In this document: one piece after another, positions 45,529 through 54,809 of the stretch
How positions within the stretch are numbered: position 1 is the stretch's first letter
Layout of the letters: every line of letters begins with the position of its first letter
From: Lysobacter_C viscosus
GTDB taxonomy: Bacteria > Pseudomonadota > Gammaproteobacteria > Xanthomonadales > Xanthomonadaceae
Assembly (NCBI RefSeq): GCF_046600715.1
Contig: NZ_JBJMAV010000002.1
Coordinates: 248,001 to 312,000, forward strand
DNA length: 64,000 nt
Direction: 5' to 3'
Translations under genes and position numbers: made by a program
Notes under the pieces: generated by a model
Told to the model about the DNA's origin: nothing
What the model saw: only the letters and a program-made list of their open reading frames with translations
The model's database searches: none

Positions 45529-46198
45529 CGACTTCGGCGATGCGGTACCCGATGCCGTGGCGGGTCTGGATCAACGGCGTCGGGAAGGGCTTGTCGACCA
45601 CCGCCCGCAGACCATGGATGTGCACGCGTAGGCTGTCGGAATCGGGCAGCTCCTCGCCCCACACCCGGGTCTCGAGTTCCTGCCGGGTGACCACGGCCGG
45701 GCTGGATTCCATCAGCGCCTGCAGGATCTTCAGCGCAGTGGGGTTGAGTTGCAGCAGCTTGCCCTGCCGGCGGACCTCCAGCGTGTCGAGGTTGTACTCC
45801 AGGTCCGCGGCGTTGAGCACGCGCGTCTGCACGCCCTTGCCGCGCCGCGCCAGCGCATTGAGCCGCACTTCAACTTCCTGCAGCGCGAACGGCTTGATCA
45901 GGTAATCGTCCGCGCCGGAGTCGAAGCCGGCCAGCTTGTTGTCCAGGCTGTCACGCGCGGTCAGCATCAGTACCGGGGTCTGCTTGCGTGCTTCGTTGCG
46001 CAGCTTGCGGCAGACCTCCAGGCCGTCCAGGCCGGGCAGGTTGAGGTCGAGCACGATCGCATCGAAGTCGTGGACAACCGCAAGGTGCAGTCCGGTGATG
46101 CCGTCGGCGGCGAAGTCGACAGTGTGCCCACGGTCTTCTAGGAAATCGCCGAGGTTGGCGGCAATGTCCTGGTTGTCTTCAATGACGAGGATGCGCAT
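45515..46198 (-). CDS. OmpR/PhoP-family response regulator
   Basis: A 227-residue regulator. The receiver has the acidic pocket (IEDNQD), phosphoacceptor D51 in IVLDLNLPGLDG and the conserved Lys in YLIKPF. The C-terminal winged helix (about 130-222) has TRQELETRVWGEELPDSDSLRVHIHGLR. It is first in the pair with the kinase. The start at 46198 follows from the conserved MRILVIEDN. Confidence 0.96.
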   Translation of the reverse strand: MRILVIEDNQDIAANLGDFLEDRGHTVDFAADGITGLHLAVVHDFDAIVLDLNLPGLDGLEVCRKLRNEARKQTPVLMLTARDSLDNKLAGFDSGADDYLIKPFALQEVEVRLNALARRGKGVQTRVLNAADLEYNLDTLEVRRQGKLLQLNPTALKILQALMESSPAVVTRQELETRVWGEELPDSDSLRVHIHGLRAVVDKPFPTPLIQTRHGIGYRIAEVDAGS

Positions 46199-46387
46199 TT
46201 GGGGGGTTCCTGGGTGGGGGGTCGACCGCGGCAGCGTGACAAGGGTCGGGTCGACGTGGCGTGCGGGCCGGCAATCCGGGGATTCTGCCAGACGCCCATG
46301 GCCAGGGTGCCGGCGAGCCCTCGCCCCGGTGGATCGCGTGGCAGAACGGCCTCCGGGACCTTGGAAGGATGTACGGCACGCGACCAC

Positions 46388-46419
46388 AAAAAACCCAGGC
46401 GCGGGCCACGCGCCTGGGT
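46388..46419 (-). terminator. Rho-independent terminator downstream of rimK
   Basis: ACCCAGGCGC (46393-46402) pairs with GCGCCTGGGT (46410-46419). On the minus strand a run of six T follows. It lies 169 bases beyond the rimK stop and insulates the two-component operon. Confidence 0.85.
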
Positions 46420-46514
46420 CAAAAGGGTATTGCCCCGATACCGAAACTGCTGGTGTCCGAGGAGCCAGCGGTGCTGCGGTCCGGAGACGCTACGCCGGGG
46501 GCGATTAAACGGTC

Positions 46515-46532
46515 GTTAAGCGCGGCGTTAAG
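46515..46532. repeat. Direct repeat GTTAAG-6-GTTAAG
   Basis: Two GTTAAG words with a 12-base period, near a TTAAAC (46505-46510). Period and form recall OmpR-type regulator sites, but they lie on the rimK side of the terminator. Function unclear. Confidence 0.25.
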
Positions 46533-46587
46533 GAATCGCTAAAAGGCGCGCCGACCCCCTGCCGCCCCGGCGGAGCGCTTCCGCGGC

Positions 46588-47499
46588 TTACTGAGCCCGG
46601 GTCGCGGCGCGCTTGGCCGCAAGCCGCTTGTAGCGCTGGGCTACGTAATCGACGATTTCACCGGCCACGTCCACGCCGGAAGCATCCTCGATGCCCTCCA
46701 GGCCCGGGGAGGCGTTGACCTCCAGCACGAGCGGTCCGCGGGCGGACCGGATCAGGTCGACGCCGGCCACCCCCAGCCCGAGCACGCGTGCGGCGCGGAT
46801 CGCCACGTCCTGTTCGGCCGCCGTGGCGGTCACGCCCTTGGCGTGCCCCCCGCGGTGCAGGTTGGAGCGGAAGTCACCCTTGGGCGCCTGACGCTTCATC
46901 GCCGCGACCACCCTGCCACCCACCACGAAGCAGCGCAGGTCCGCGCCCTTGGCCTCGGCGACGAATTCCTGCACCAGGAACTGCGCATACAGCCCGCGCA
47001 GTGCCTCGATCACGCCCTTCGACGCCGAGAGCTTTTCGGTCAGCATCACGCCCGCGCCCTGGGTGCCCTCGTTGAGCTTGATCACGTGCGGCGGCGGGCC
47101 GAGCATCGACAGCAGGTCGGCGGTATCGTCGGGGTTGTCGCCGAACACCGTCGCCGGCATGCCGATGCCCTGCGCGGCCAGCATCTGGTGGCTGCGCAGT
47201 TTGTCGCGTGCGCGCAGCACGGCATCGGACGGATTGGGCGTGAACGTGCCCATCAGTTCGAACTGCCGCAGCACCGCGGTGCCATAGCGCGTGATCGAAG
47301 CCCCCACCCTCGGGATCACGGCGTGGTAGCCGGCGATGCCGGTGCCCTTGTAGTGCATCTCGAAGCCGTCGGAGTCGATGCGCATGTAGCAGCGCAACGG
47401 ATCCAGCACCCGCACCGTGTGGCGGCGCTCGCGCGCGGCCTCCACCAGACGGCGGGTGGAGTAGAGCTTGGTGTTGCGCGACAGGATCGCCAGCTTCAT
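46588..47499 (-). CDS. rimK: ATP-grasp glutamate ligase RimK
   Basis: A 303-residue ATP-grasp ligase. The start MKLAILSRNTKLYSTRRLVEAA is typical of RimK. Further motifs: PRVGASITRYGTAVLRQFE, the ATP-binding HVIKLNEGTQGAGVML and GPLVLEVNASPGLEGIE with Mg-binding Glu and Asn. RimK adds glutamates to the C-terminus of ribosomal protein S6 and can make poly-glutamate. It overlaps the retropepsin-like gene by 4 bases, so the two are coupled. Confidence 0.95.
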   Translation of the reverse strand: MKLAILSRNTKLYSTRRLVEAARERRHTVRVLDPLRCYMRIDSDGFEMHYKGTGIAGYHAVIPRVGASITRYGTAVLRQFELMGTFTPNPSDAVLRARDKLRSHQMLAAQGIGMPATVFGDNPDDTADLLSMLGPPPHVIKLNEGTQGAGVMLTEKLSASKGVIEALRGLYAQFLVQEFVAEAKGADLRCFVVGGRVVAAMKRQAPKGDFRSNLHRGGHAKGVTATAAEQDVAIRAARVLGLGVAGVDLIRSARGPLVLEVNASPGLEGIEDASGVDVAGEIVDYVAQRYKRLAAKRAATRAQ

Positions 47500-47969
47500 C
47501 GGGGCTTCTTCAGTGATGGGACCGCGTCGCCGGAGGGACGGCCGTGGAGGAACGAGCGTGCCGGGTCGACCGTGAACGCCCCGGCCATCGCGGTGCGGCC
47601 CAGCAACATGGGGAACAGCATGCCGCGGCGATCGGAAAGGTTGATGTCGACTTCGCGTTCGACCCCCGCCAGCCGCAAGGTGGCGCGCAGGAATACCCGG
47701 CGGCTGCGGTGGCCGCCCGAGTCGGTCACTTCGCGCTCCTCCAGCACGGGGGCACAGGCCTGGATCGACGCGCCGGTGCCGGGTGCCACCCGGAAGCCCA
47801 CCCACGGCACGCCGCCGTCGGTGAAACGCCAATGCGTATCCACGTGCAGCGCGCAACTGCGCGCCCCACTGTCCACCTTGGCGCGCACGGCAGGCAGCCC
47901 CAGGCCCGGCAGGCATACCCACTCGCGCCAGCCCAGGACGATGGTCCCCGGCGATGCTCCCTGCGTCAT
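47496..47969 (-). CDS. rimB: RimK-associated retropepsin-like protease (PF05618)
   Basis: A 157-residue protein of the family long called ATP-dependent zinc protease. The motif AKVDSGARSCALHVD, with Asp D33, is like the DTGA motif of retropepsins, and RRGMLFPMLLGRTAM follows the LGR pattern of that fold. RimB proteases trim the glutamate tail made by RimK. The 4-base overlap with rimK fits this. The start at 47969 gives the family N-terminus; a longer frame would extend toward the tRNA. Confidence 0.85.
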   Translation of the reverse strand: MTQGASPGTIVLGWREWVCLPGLGLPAVRAKVDSGARSCALHVDTHWRFTDGGVPWVGFRVAPGTGASIQACAPVLEEREVTDSGGHRSRRVFLRATLRLAGVEREVDINLSDRRGMLFPMLLGRTAMAGAFTVDPARSFLHGRPSGDAVPSLKKPR

Positions 47970-48081
47970 GCCGATACCGCCTGTGTGGATCGAAAGGCGC
48001 GACGCGCCAATGCGCGGCACGGAAGTGGGGGCCCAACGAAAACGGCGACCGGGTCCCGAAGGACAAGGCCGCCGTGCAAGT

Positions 48082-48155
48082 TGGAGCGGGTGATGGGAAT
48101 CGAACCCACGCTATCAGCTTGGGAAGCTGAAGTTCTACCATTGAACTACACCCGC
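48082..48155 (-). tRNA. glyU: tRNA-Gly(CCC)
   Basis: A complete 74-nt tRNA including encoded CCA. The acceptor GCGGGTG pairs with CACCCGC. The anticodon loop is TTCCCAA (anticodon CCC) and the T arm has GGTTCGATTCC. It strongly resembles E. coli glyU. It lies 112 bases upstream of rimB on the same strand, so some transcripts may run into rimB-rimK. Confidence 0.98.
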
Positions 48156-48164
48156 ACGCCCGGA

Positions 48165-48193
48165 AGTCTATTCCGGCGCGCGCCTACTGGCAA
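48165..48193 (-). promoter_or_regulatory. tRNA-Gly promoter
   Basis: On the minus strand TTGCCA (48193-48188) and TAGACT (48170-48165) are separated by 17 bases. The predicted start is just before the tRNA 5' end. Confidence 0.65.
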
Positions 48194-48221
48194 CGCGCCG
48201 CAATCGCGCCGGCCGCTTCCG

Positions 48222-50069
48222 TCAGAAGCCGCGTCCCACGTTGAGGAACACGCCCACGCCGTCGGTGCCTTCGCGCGCGACCGAGCCGGCCAGGCCGGCG
48301 TCGACCTCCAGCCCGAAGAGAAGGGTGCGGGCACCCAGCATGATCGTGCCGTAGTCCTCGTCCAGCTCCAGGCCCGGCACCGCGTACGGCGCCGCACCCG
48401 GCATCGACTGCAGCTGCGCGAAGACTTCCTCGTCGTGCTCCTCGAACTCGCGGTCCCAGGTCAGGCGCGCGTACGGCGCGAAATGCCCGCCCATCTGGGC
48501 GACTACCTGCCAGCCCACGCTGCCCACCAGCGAGTCGATCTCGCGCTCGGGGTAGGCCAGCGAGGTCGACAACGCCGGCTGGTCCTCGACCATGGCGTCG
48601 ATGTCGATGCGCTGCGAGACCAGCGAGACCACCGGCCCATGGCTGAAGCTGCCGTGGTCGAAGCGCCAGCCCGCGTCCAGGGCGACGGTCAGGTTGTCGC
48701 CGTCGGCCGAGGCACGGTGCACGCGGGTGGCCGGGCCGAGATCGACGCGACGCTCGGTGTCGTATTCGCCCTTGCTGGTGCTGGCCTGCACGCCCACCCA
48801 GGCGTTGCCGCCGCGCCAGCCGGCGTATGCACCCAGGGTGGTGTCGTCGAAGGAGAACTCGCCGCGACGCTGGCCCCACTTGAGCGTCTGCGAACCGGCG
48901 CCCAGGAAGCCGCCGAGGTGGACGTTGCCACTGCTCCAGCCGAGCCCGGCCAGCAGGCCGGCGCCACCGCCTTCGCCTTCGATCATCGCGCCGGCGCCCT
49001 CGTCGAACTTCTGGTAGTCACCGCGCAGGTCGGCCCATGCCCGCAGGCCGGCCTCGCCCGTGGAGACGCCCCGCCACTGGCTCGCCACCCGCTCGCTGCG
49101 CGTGCGCCCGGCCAGCTGCTGGGCATGGGGCAGCATCGCCACCTGGCGCGGCCCTTCCAGCACGGAGATGGCGTAGTCGGCAATGATCGTGTGGGCATTG
49201 GCGGTGGGGTGCACGCCGTCGGCGAACGCATACTCGTCGGCCGCATCCGGGGTCACGTAGGTGCTGGGGTTGCAGGTCAGCGACTGCGCGGTGATCTGCG
49301 GCTGGCAGGCGGTGCCGGTGATGTTGCTGAAGCCGAATTCGCCCGGATTGGCCACCACCTCCTGGAACAGGCTGAAGGTGTCCAGCGGAATGACCCGCAG
49401 GCCCGCCTGGGCCAGGCCGGCGAAGAGCGCGTTGTTGTAGGCCATCGACAACTGGGTGCCGGCGGCCTGGGCGCCCGGGCCCTGGGCGCGGAAGCCTGGG
49501 GTCAGGCCGATGTCGGGCACCGTCGGCACCAGCACGTAACGCGCGCCGGCCGCCTGCAGCGTGCCGATCGCGCCGATCTGAGCGGCCACGGCCTGGCCGA
49601 TCACCGGCGCCGGGTCGCCGCCGGCACCGGCGGTGCCGATCGCGGCGAACACGTCGTTGGCTCCGCCCCAGACGGCATACAGCGCGTTCGCATCGGCCTG
49701 GCCGCCGGTGGCCGCCAGGTAACCGGCCACCTGCGCCTGTACCGACGGCACCGGACCGAACGGGCTGGCAGTGTCGGTGCCGGTGCGCGCGCCGCCGACG
49801 GCATAGTTGCTACCGCCCTGGTTGGCAGCGACGGCCGCGTCGGCGTAGAAGTCCGCCAGCTGCTCGGCCCACACGAGCCCCGGGTTGGTGGTGAAGCGGC
49901 CGAGGATGGCGGCCTGCGGACCGGCGAACTGGATCAGTGCCGGCCGGAAATGACCCGAGTCCGTCAGGCTGTCGCCGAAGAACACGGTCTGCGAATAGGT
50001 CTGGGCGAAAGCGGGCGCGGCGGCGAGCGCCAGGGCCGCGGCCAGCGCGGTGCGAACGGGTCGGTTCAT
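48222..50069 (-). CDS. estA: GDSL autotransporter esterase
   Basis: A 615-residue outer-membrane esterase. Signal peptide (about 1-22), then a GDSL lipase/esterase passenger (about 26-320) with block I FFGDSLTDSG (S34), GGARTG, block III WGGANDV (N138) and block V DGVHPT (D284, H287). The C-terminal part (about 345-615) is an autotransporter barrel ending in GVGVFLNVGRGF with terminal Phe. This is the EstA layout, in which the enzyme stays on the cell surface and hydrolyses lipids or esters. EstA affects motility and biofilms in Pseudomonas. Full length, with no sign of damage. Confidence 0.95.
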   Translation of the reverse strand: MNRPVRTALAAALALAAAPAFAQTYSQTVFFGDSLTDSGHFRPALIQFAGPQAAILGRFTTNPGLVWAEQLADFYADAAVAANQGGSNYAVGGARTGTDTASPFGPVPSVQAQVAGYLAATGGQADANALYAVWGGANDVFAAIGTAGAGGDPAPVIGQAVAAQIGAIGTLQAAGARYVLVPTVPDIGLTPGFRAQGPGAQAAGTQLSMAYNNALFAGLAQAGLRVIPLDTFSLFQEVVANPGEFGFSNITGTACQPQITAQSLTCNPSTYVTPDAADEYAFADGVHPTANAHTIIADYAISVLEGPRQVAMLPHAQQLAGRTRSERVASQWRGVSTGEAGLRAWADLRGDYQKFDEGAGAMIEGEGGGAGLLAGLGWSSGNVHLGGFLGAGSQTLKWGQRRGEFSFDDTTLGAYAGWRGGNAWVGVQASTSKGEYDTERRVDLGPATRVHRASADGDNLTVALDAGWRFDHGSFSHGPVVSLVSQRIDIDAMVEDQPALSTSLAYPEREIDSLVGSVGWQVVAQMGGHFAPYARLTWDREFEEHDEEVFAQLQSMPGAAPYAVPGLELDEDYGTIMLGARTLLFGLEVDAGLAGSVAREGTDGVGVFLNVGRGF

Positions 50070-50277
50070 GGATCGTCCTTGCGGTATGCGATTGGGAAGG
50101 TGCGGTCCGGCGGACGTACGCCCGCGGATGGCGGGCATCGAACCACGCCCGGCGCACGCGGACAAGCGGCAGCGCGGCATCGCTACCGGCCCGGACGCCC
50201 CGGCAGCCCCTGGCGGGAGCAGCGGGGCCGGGTGCAGGCGACTGGCGCCACTGCCCGCCCGGCGGGACAATGCGCCC

Positions 50278-50478
50278 ATGGACATCACCCTCAACGGCGA
50301 GCCCCGCGCCCTCCAGGCCGCACCCACCATCGCCGAACTGCTCGATGTCGAGGGCCTCGCCGGTCGCCGGGTCGCGGTCGAGGTCAACGGCACCATCGTC
50401 CCGCGCGGCGTGCACGCCAGCCACACGCTGGCGGAGGGGGACCGGGTGGAGATCGTGCACGCCCTGGGCGGGGGTTGA
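50278..50478 (+). CDS. thiS: Thiamine biosynthesis sulfur carrier ThiS
   Basis: A 66-residue ubiquitin-like sulfur carrier. MDITLNGEPRAL at the start and VEIVHALGGG at the end match the family. The C-terminal Gly is adenylated and thiocarboxylated before sulfur transfer to ThiG. The protein ends in three Gly rather than two. It lies 100 bases before thiG. Confidence 0.93.
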   Translation: MDITLNGEPRALQAAPTIAELLDVEGLAGRRVAVEVNGTIVPRGVHASHTLAEGDRVEIVHALGGG

Positions 50479-50578
50479 GCACGACCGGCCCGCACGATGC
50501 CGATGCGCGCGACGGCACCCGTCGCCTTCCCGGTGTTCCCCGCGGCCCACGCCCCGCGCACGATGCGATAATGCGGCG

Positions 50579-51373
50579 ATGACCACGCCCGATTCCTCCG
50601 ACGCCCTCGTCATCGCCGGCAAGCGCTACGCCTCCCGCCTTCTCACCGGTACCGGCAAGTTCAAGGACCTGGACGAGACCCGCCGCGCCACCGAGGCGGC
50701 CGGCGCCGAGATCGTCACCGTCGCCATCCGCCGCAGCAACATCGGCCAGAACCCCGGCGAGCCCAACCTGCTCGACGTGCTGCCGCCGGACCGCTACACG
50801 ATCCTGCCCAACACCGCCGGGTGCTACACGGCCGATGACGCGGTGCGCACGTGCCGGCTGGCGCGCGAGCTGCTCGACGGCCATGCGCTGGTCAAACTCG
50901 AGGTGCTGGGCGACCAGAAGACGCTGTTCCCGGATGTGGTGCAGACCCTGGCCGCGGCCGAGACGCTGGTGGCGGACGGCTTCGATGTGATGGTCTACAC
51001 CTCCGACGACCCGATCCTCGCCCGCCGGCTGGAAGAGATCGGCTGCGTCGCGGTGATGCCGCTGGCCGCGCCGATCGGTTCCGGCCTGGGCATCCAGAAC
51101 CGCTGGAACCTGATCGAGATCGTCGAGAACGCCAAGGTGCCGATCATCGTCGATGCGGGCGTGGGCACCGCCTCGGACGCGGCGATCGCGATGGAGCTGG
51201 GCTGCGACGGCGTGCTGATGAACACCGCAATCGCCGGCGCCCGGGACCCGGTGCTGATGGCGCATGCGATGAAACTGGCGGTGGAAGCGGGCCGCGCGGC
51301 GTCCCGCGCCGGTCGCATTCCGCGCAAGCGCTACGCCAGTGCGTCCTCGCCAGTGGAAGGCCTGGTCGGATGA
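50579..51373 (+). CDS. thiG: Thiazole synthase ThiG
   Basis: A 264-residue TIM-barrel enzyme that forms the thiazole of thiamine. The Schiff-base Lys is K106 in HALVKLEVLGD; VMPLAAPIGSGLGIQN and IVDAGVGTASDAAIAMELGCDGVLMNTAI (read in parts) are typical. A GATAAT box (50567-50572) ends 6 bases before the ATG, so the message may be leaderless; otherwise it is expressed with thiS. trmB follows 16 bases later. Confidence 0.97.
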   Translation: MTTPDSSDALVIAGKRYASRLLTGTGKFKDLDETRRATEAAGAEIVTVAIRRSNIGQNPGEPNLLDVLPPDRYTILPNTAGCYTADDAVRTCRLARELLDGHALVKLEVLGDQKTLFPDVVQTLAAAETLVADGFDVMVYTSDDPILARRLEEIGCVAVMPLAAPIGSGLGIQNRWNLIEIVENAKVPIIVDAGVGTASDAAIAMELGCDGVLMNTAIAGARDPVLMAHAMKLAVEAGRAASRAGRIPRKRYASASSPVEGLVG

Positions 51374-51389
51374 CGGGTCCGGCCAGGCG

Positions 51390-52133
51390 ATGAGCGACGA
51401 CCCAAGGCCCGGCAAGGCCCCGCCGAAACCTTTCACCGTCACCGAAGGCCACCGCCAGGTGCGCAGCTTCGTGCTGCGCCAGGGCCGCTTCACGCCGGCG
51501 CAACAGCGCGCGTTCGACGAGCAGTGGCCCCGCTTCGGCCTGGACTACACGCCCCCTGGAAGCCGGGGCACGCCGCGCGATTTCGATGCCGTGTTCGGAC
51601 GCAGTGCGCCGCGCATCGTGGAGATCGGGTTCGGCAACGGGGAAGCCCTGCGCTACTCCGCCGCGCGCGATGCGGCGCGGGACCACATCGGCATCGAGGT
51701 GCACGCGCCGGGTGTCGGCCGGCTGCTCAATGCGCTGGCCGACGACGACGCGCGCAACGTACGCGTGTACCACCACGACGCGGTCGAGGTGCTGTCAAAC
51801 GAGGTCGCCGACGGCAGCCTCGACGAGATCCGCATCTACTTCCCCGACCCCTGGCACAAGAAGCGCCACCACAAGCGGCGCCTCGTGCAGCCCGACTTCG
51901 CCGCGCTGCTGGTGCGCAAGCTGGCGCCGGGCGGGCGCTTGCACCTCGCGACCGATTGGCAGGAGTATGCCGGGCACATGTTCGACGTGCTGGACGCGAC
52001 GCCGGGCATCGCCAATCGCGCCGGGCCGCGCGGCGCGGTGCCTCGGCCCGACTGGCGTCCGCAGACGCATTTCGAGACCCGCGGCCAGAAGCTGGGCCAC
52101 GGCGTGTGGGACCTGCTGTACGACAGGGTCTAA
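51390..52133 (+). CDS. trmB: tRNA (guanine-N7-)-methyltransferase
   Basis: A 247-residue SAM enzyme that makes m7G46 in tRNA. Motifs: IVEIGFGNGEAL (SAM loop), EVHAPGVGRLL, IRIYFPDPWHKKRHHKRRLVQPDF (read in parts) and a C-terminal TxFE-type segment QTHFETRGQKLGHGVWDL. The ATG at 51390 is close behind thiG; the AGG just before it may act as a minimal Shine-Dalgarno. The order thiG-trmB is common in xanthomonads. Confidence 0.97.
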   Translation: MSDDPRPGKAPPKPFTVTEGHRQVRSFVLRQGRFTPAQQRAFDEQWPRFGLDYTPPGSRGTPRDFDAVFGRSAPRIVEIGFGNGEALRYSAARDAARDHIGIEVHAPGVGRLLNALADDDARNVRVYHHDAVEVLSNEVADGSLDEIRIYFPDPWHKKRHHKRRLVQPDFAALLVRKLAPGGRLHLATDWQEYAGHMFDVLDATPGIANRAGPRGAVPRPDWRPQTHFETRGQKLGHGVWDLLYDRV

Positions 52134-52265
52134 GAGGACCGGGAGCGGGACACTGGTGAGGAGCAGGCACGCCTTCTTGATGCAACCGGCCCCGGTACGG
52201 GGTGCCTGCATGCCGCCCACGCGCCGCGCCTGGCGCGCCTGCAACCACGTGCACGCAGCCGCCTG

Positions 52266-54116
52266 ATGGATTCCGCGCTCGCGCTCACCACCGACATGAA
52301 GCTGGTCCTGGGACTGGTCGGCTTCACCATGGTGATGTTCCTGTTCGAGCGAATCCGCGCCGACGTGGTGGCGCTGGTCGTGCTGGTGCTGCTGGGCCTG
52401 TCGGGGCTGGTCGCGCCGGAAGAAATCTTCAACGGCTTCTCCTCCAACGCGGTCATGAGCATCATCGCCACGATGATCCTGGGCGCGGGCCTGGACCGCA
52501 CCGGCGCGCTCAACCGCCTGGCCGGCTGGCTGCTGCGGCGCGCGCACGGCATCGAGCATCGACTGATGCTGCTGACCGGCGCGGTGGCGGGCGTCAACTC
52601 GTCCTTCATGCAGAACCCGGCGGTCATGGCGCTGTACCTGCCGGTGGCCTCCCGCCTGTCGTCGCGCACCGGCCTGTCGCTGCCGCGGCTGCTGCTGCCG
52701 ATCGCCGCGGCCATCGTGATGGGCGGCGGCCTGACGATGGTGGGCAACTCGCCGCTGATCCTGCTCAACGACCTGCTGCTGGCGGCCAACAGCAACCTGC
52801 CCTCGGGCGCGGCGACGCTGGAGCCGCTGAGCATGTTCGCGCCGCTGCCGATCGGCCTGGCGCTGCTGGGTGCGTCGCTGGCGTACTTCCATTTCTTCGG
52901 CAAGAAGCTGGAACGCGATGGCGGCAAGGGCGCCACCCCGGCGCGCACGCAGAGCTACTTCGCCAACGCCTACGGGATCGAGGGCGACGTCTACGAACTG
53001 ACCGTCACCGCCGACAGCCCGCTGGTGGGCATGTCGCTGGGCGAGGCCGAAGCGCTGCACGGCGCGCCCCTGCTGCTGGCGCTCAAGAGCAGCAACGAGT
53101 CGCGCCTGGCGCCGCCCGCCGACACCCGGATCTGGGTGGGCAGCGTACTGGGCGCAATGGGCGACAAGCAGCAGGTGGCCGATTTCGCGCAGAACCAGTT
53201 CCTGCGCATGACCACCCGCCTGCGCAACTTCGGCGACCTGTTCAACCCCAGCCGCGCCGGCATCTCCGAGGCGGTGATCCCCCCGACGTCCAACTTCATC
53301 GGCAAGACCGGGCGCGACCTGGAACTGCGCAAGCAGCTGGGCATCAGCCTGCTGGCGATCAACCGCGACAAGGCGGTGATGCGCGAGAACGTGCGCGACG
53401 TGCCCCTGCGCGCAGGCGACATGCTGGTGCTGCACAGCATCTGGACCGACCTGGCCCGCGCCGCGGCGGGCAAGAACCTGGTGGTCGTCACCGACTACCC
53501 CAAGGGCGAGCAGCGCCCGCACAAGCTCAAGATCGCGCTGGGCATCTTCGCCGTGGCGATGCTGCTGGCGCTGTCCTCGCGGCTGCCGGTGTCGATCGCG
53601 CTGATGACCGGCGTGGCCGGGATGCTGGTGGCCGGGGTCATCCACATCGACGAGGCGTACTCGGCGATCAACTGGAAGACCGTGTTCCTGATGGCCTGCC
53701 TGATTCCGCTGGGCTGGGCGATGGACTCATCGGGCGCGGCCGCGTGGGTGGCCGGCCACAGCATCGAACAACTGCCCGAAGGCACGCCCATCTGGCTGCT
53801 GGAACTGGCACTGGGCCTGCTGACGACACTGTTCTCGCTGGTGATCAGCCACGTCGGCGCGACCATCGTGATGGTGCCGCTGGCGGTCAACCTGGCGCTG
53901 GCGGCGGGTGGCGACCCGACCGCGTTCGCGCTGATCGTGGCGCTGTCGGCGTCCAACAACTTCATGACCGCCTCCAACCCGGTGATCTCCATGATCAGCG
54001 GCCCGGCCGGCTACTCCGGCAAGGAGCTGTGGCGCATCGGCGGCCCGCTCTCGCTGATCTACACGGTGGTGGCGGTGGGCATGGTCAACCTGATGTTCTG
54101 GGTCGACCTGTTCTGA
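52266..54116 (+). CDS. SLC13-type anion transporter with two TrkA-C domains
   Basis: A 616-residue inner-membrane protein. N- and C-terminal membrane halves (about 8-200 and 420-616) enclose two soluble RCK/TrkA-C domains (about 225-300 and 310-395; for example VTADSPLVGMSLGEAEALHG and AGDMLVLHSIW). SNAVMSIIATMILG, MQNPAVMALYLPV and SASNNFMTASNPVISMI are in the pattern of the DASS/SLC13 family. Substrates in this subgroup are sulfate or dicarboxylates; the sequence does not decide. It starts 132 bases after trmB. Confidence 0.9.
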   Translation: MDSALALTTDMKLVLGLVGFTMVMFLFERIRADVVALVVLVLLGLSGLVAPEEIFNGFSSNAVMSIIATMILGAGLDRTGALNRLAGWLLRRAHGIEHRLMLLTGAVAGVNSSFMQNPAVMALYLPVASRLSSRTGLSLPRLLLPIAAAIVMGGGLTMVGNSPLILLNDLLLAANSNLPSGAATLEPLSMFAPLPIGLALLGASLAYFHFFGKKLERDGGKGATPARTQSYFANAYGIEGDVYELTVTADSPLVGMSLGEAEALHGAPLLLALKSSNESRLAPPADTRIWVGSVLGAMGDKQQVADFAQNQFLRMTTRLRNFGDLFNPSRAGISEAVIPPTSNFIGKTGRDLELRKQLGISLLAINRDKAVMRENVRDVPLRAGDMLVLHSIWTDLARAAAGKNLVVVTDYPKGEQRPHKLKIALGIFAVAMLLALSSRLPVSIALMTGVAGMLVAGVIHIDEAYSAINWKTVFLMACLIPLGWAMDSSGAAAWVAGHSIEQLPEGTPIWLLELALGLLTTLFSLVISHVGATIVMVPLAVNLALAAGGDPTAFALIVALSASNNFMTASNPVISMISGPAGYSGKELWRIGGPLSLIYTVVAVGMVNLMFWVDLF

Positions 54117-54242
54117 CCGTCATACCCTTGTCATGGCCGCGGAACGCATCGCGCATTGCGTCCCTCCGGTGCTGGCAGGGAGGTTGAGGGGGTTTCGTGT
54201 CCTGCGCAGCCCATCCGGCGTCGATCACACATGGAGATCCAC

Positions 54243-54581
54243 ATGATTCGAAGGAAGGCACGCCTGGCGATGATCGCCGCCATCGCGTTTACATCGGCCC
54301 ACGCCGGCACGGGGTGCGAGCTCACCCTCAAGCCCACGACCAGCGGCTTTTTCCTGAACCCCACGCTCGAAAAGGTCACGGTGCTCAAGGCCACGCCCGG
54401 CGCGCCGGGAAAGCCCTGCCTGCTTATCGCCGACGACGAGCTGTTGCAGATCAACGACCAGGTCATTCCCGGGCGCAAGGCCAAGGAGGTAATGGGCTAC
54501 TGGAAGGCTCTTCCCAGCGGTACCGCGCGCACCTTCAAGGTGAGACGGGCTGACTCGGTCGTTACCGTAGTTATCAAGTGA
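54243..54581 (+). CDS. Small secreted PDZ-like protein
   Basis: A 112-residue protein with a signal peptide (about 1-21, ending SAHA). The mature part looks like a single PDZ-type fold: VTVLKATPGAPGKPCLLIADDELLQINDQVIPGRKAKEVMGYWK has the order hydrophobic strand, GSPA-like turn and LQINDQ strand. Two Cys in the mature part could form a disulfide. The start at 54243 has GGAG 4-8 bases upstream; an ATG at 54231 overlaps that site. No partner is evident. Confidence 0.65.
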   Translation: MIRRKARLAMIAAIAFTSAHAGTGCELTLKPTTSGFFLNPTLEKVTVLKATPGAPGKPCLLIADDELLQINDQVIPGRKAKEVMGYWKALPSGTARTFKVRRADSVVTVVIK

Positions 54582-54809
54582 CCCCCCGGGCCTGTTCCTC
54601 GGGACGCACACAGGGACGCACACATCCGATGACGCTTCACGGCATCGGGCATCGGTGGCTGCACGTCGTTCTCTCCGGCCAACCGCCCCCGTGTCGCTGA
54701 CGACGCCGGAATCAATGGCTCTGCGGCCCATCCCGTGGCTCGGCTCGCTCGCCGTGCTGCTGTTCACGACGCTGGGCGGCAGCTGAAGGGACCTGCGGCG
54801 GCGCGCGGC

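Noticed and set aside
54691..54783. Short hydrophobic frame (about 30 codons, MALRPIPWLGSLAVLLF)
   Set aside because: It has no Shine-Dalgarno, no conserved context and overlaps a region antisense to the Rieske gene's downstream flank; too weak to call.
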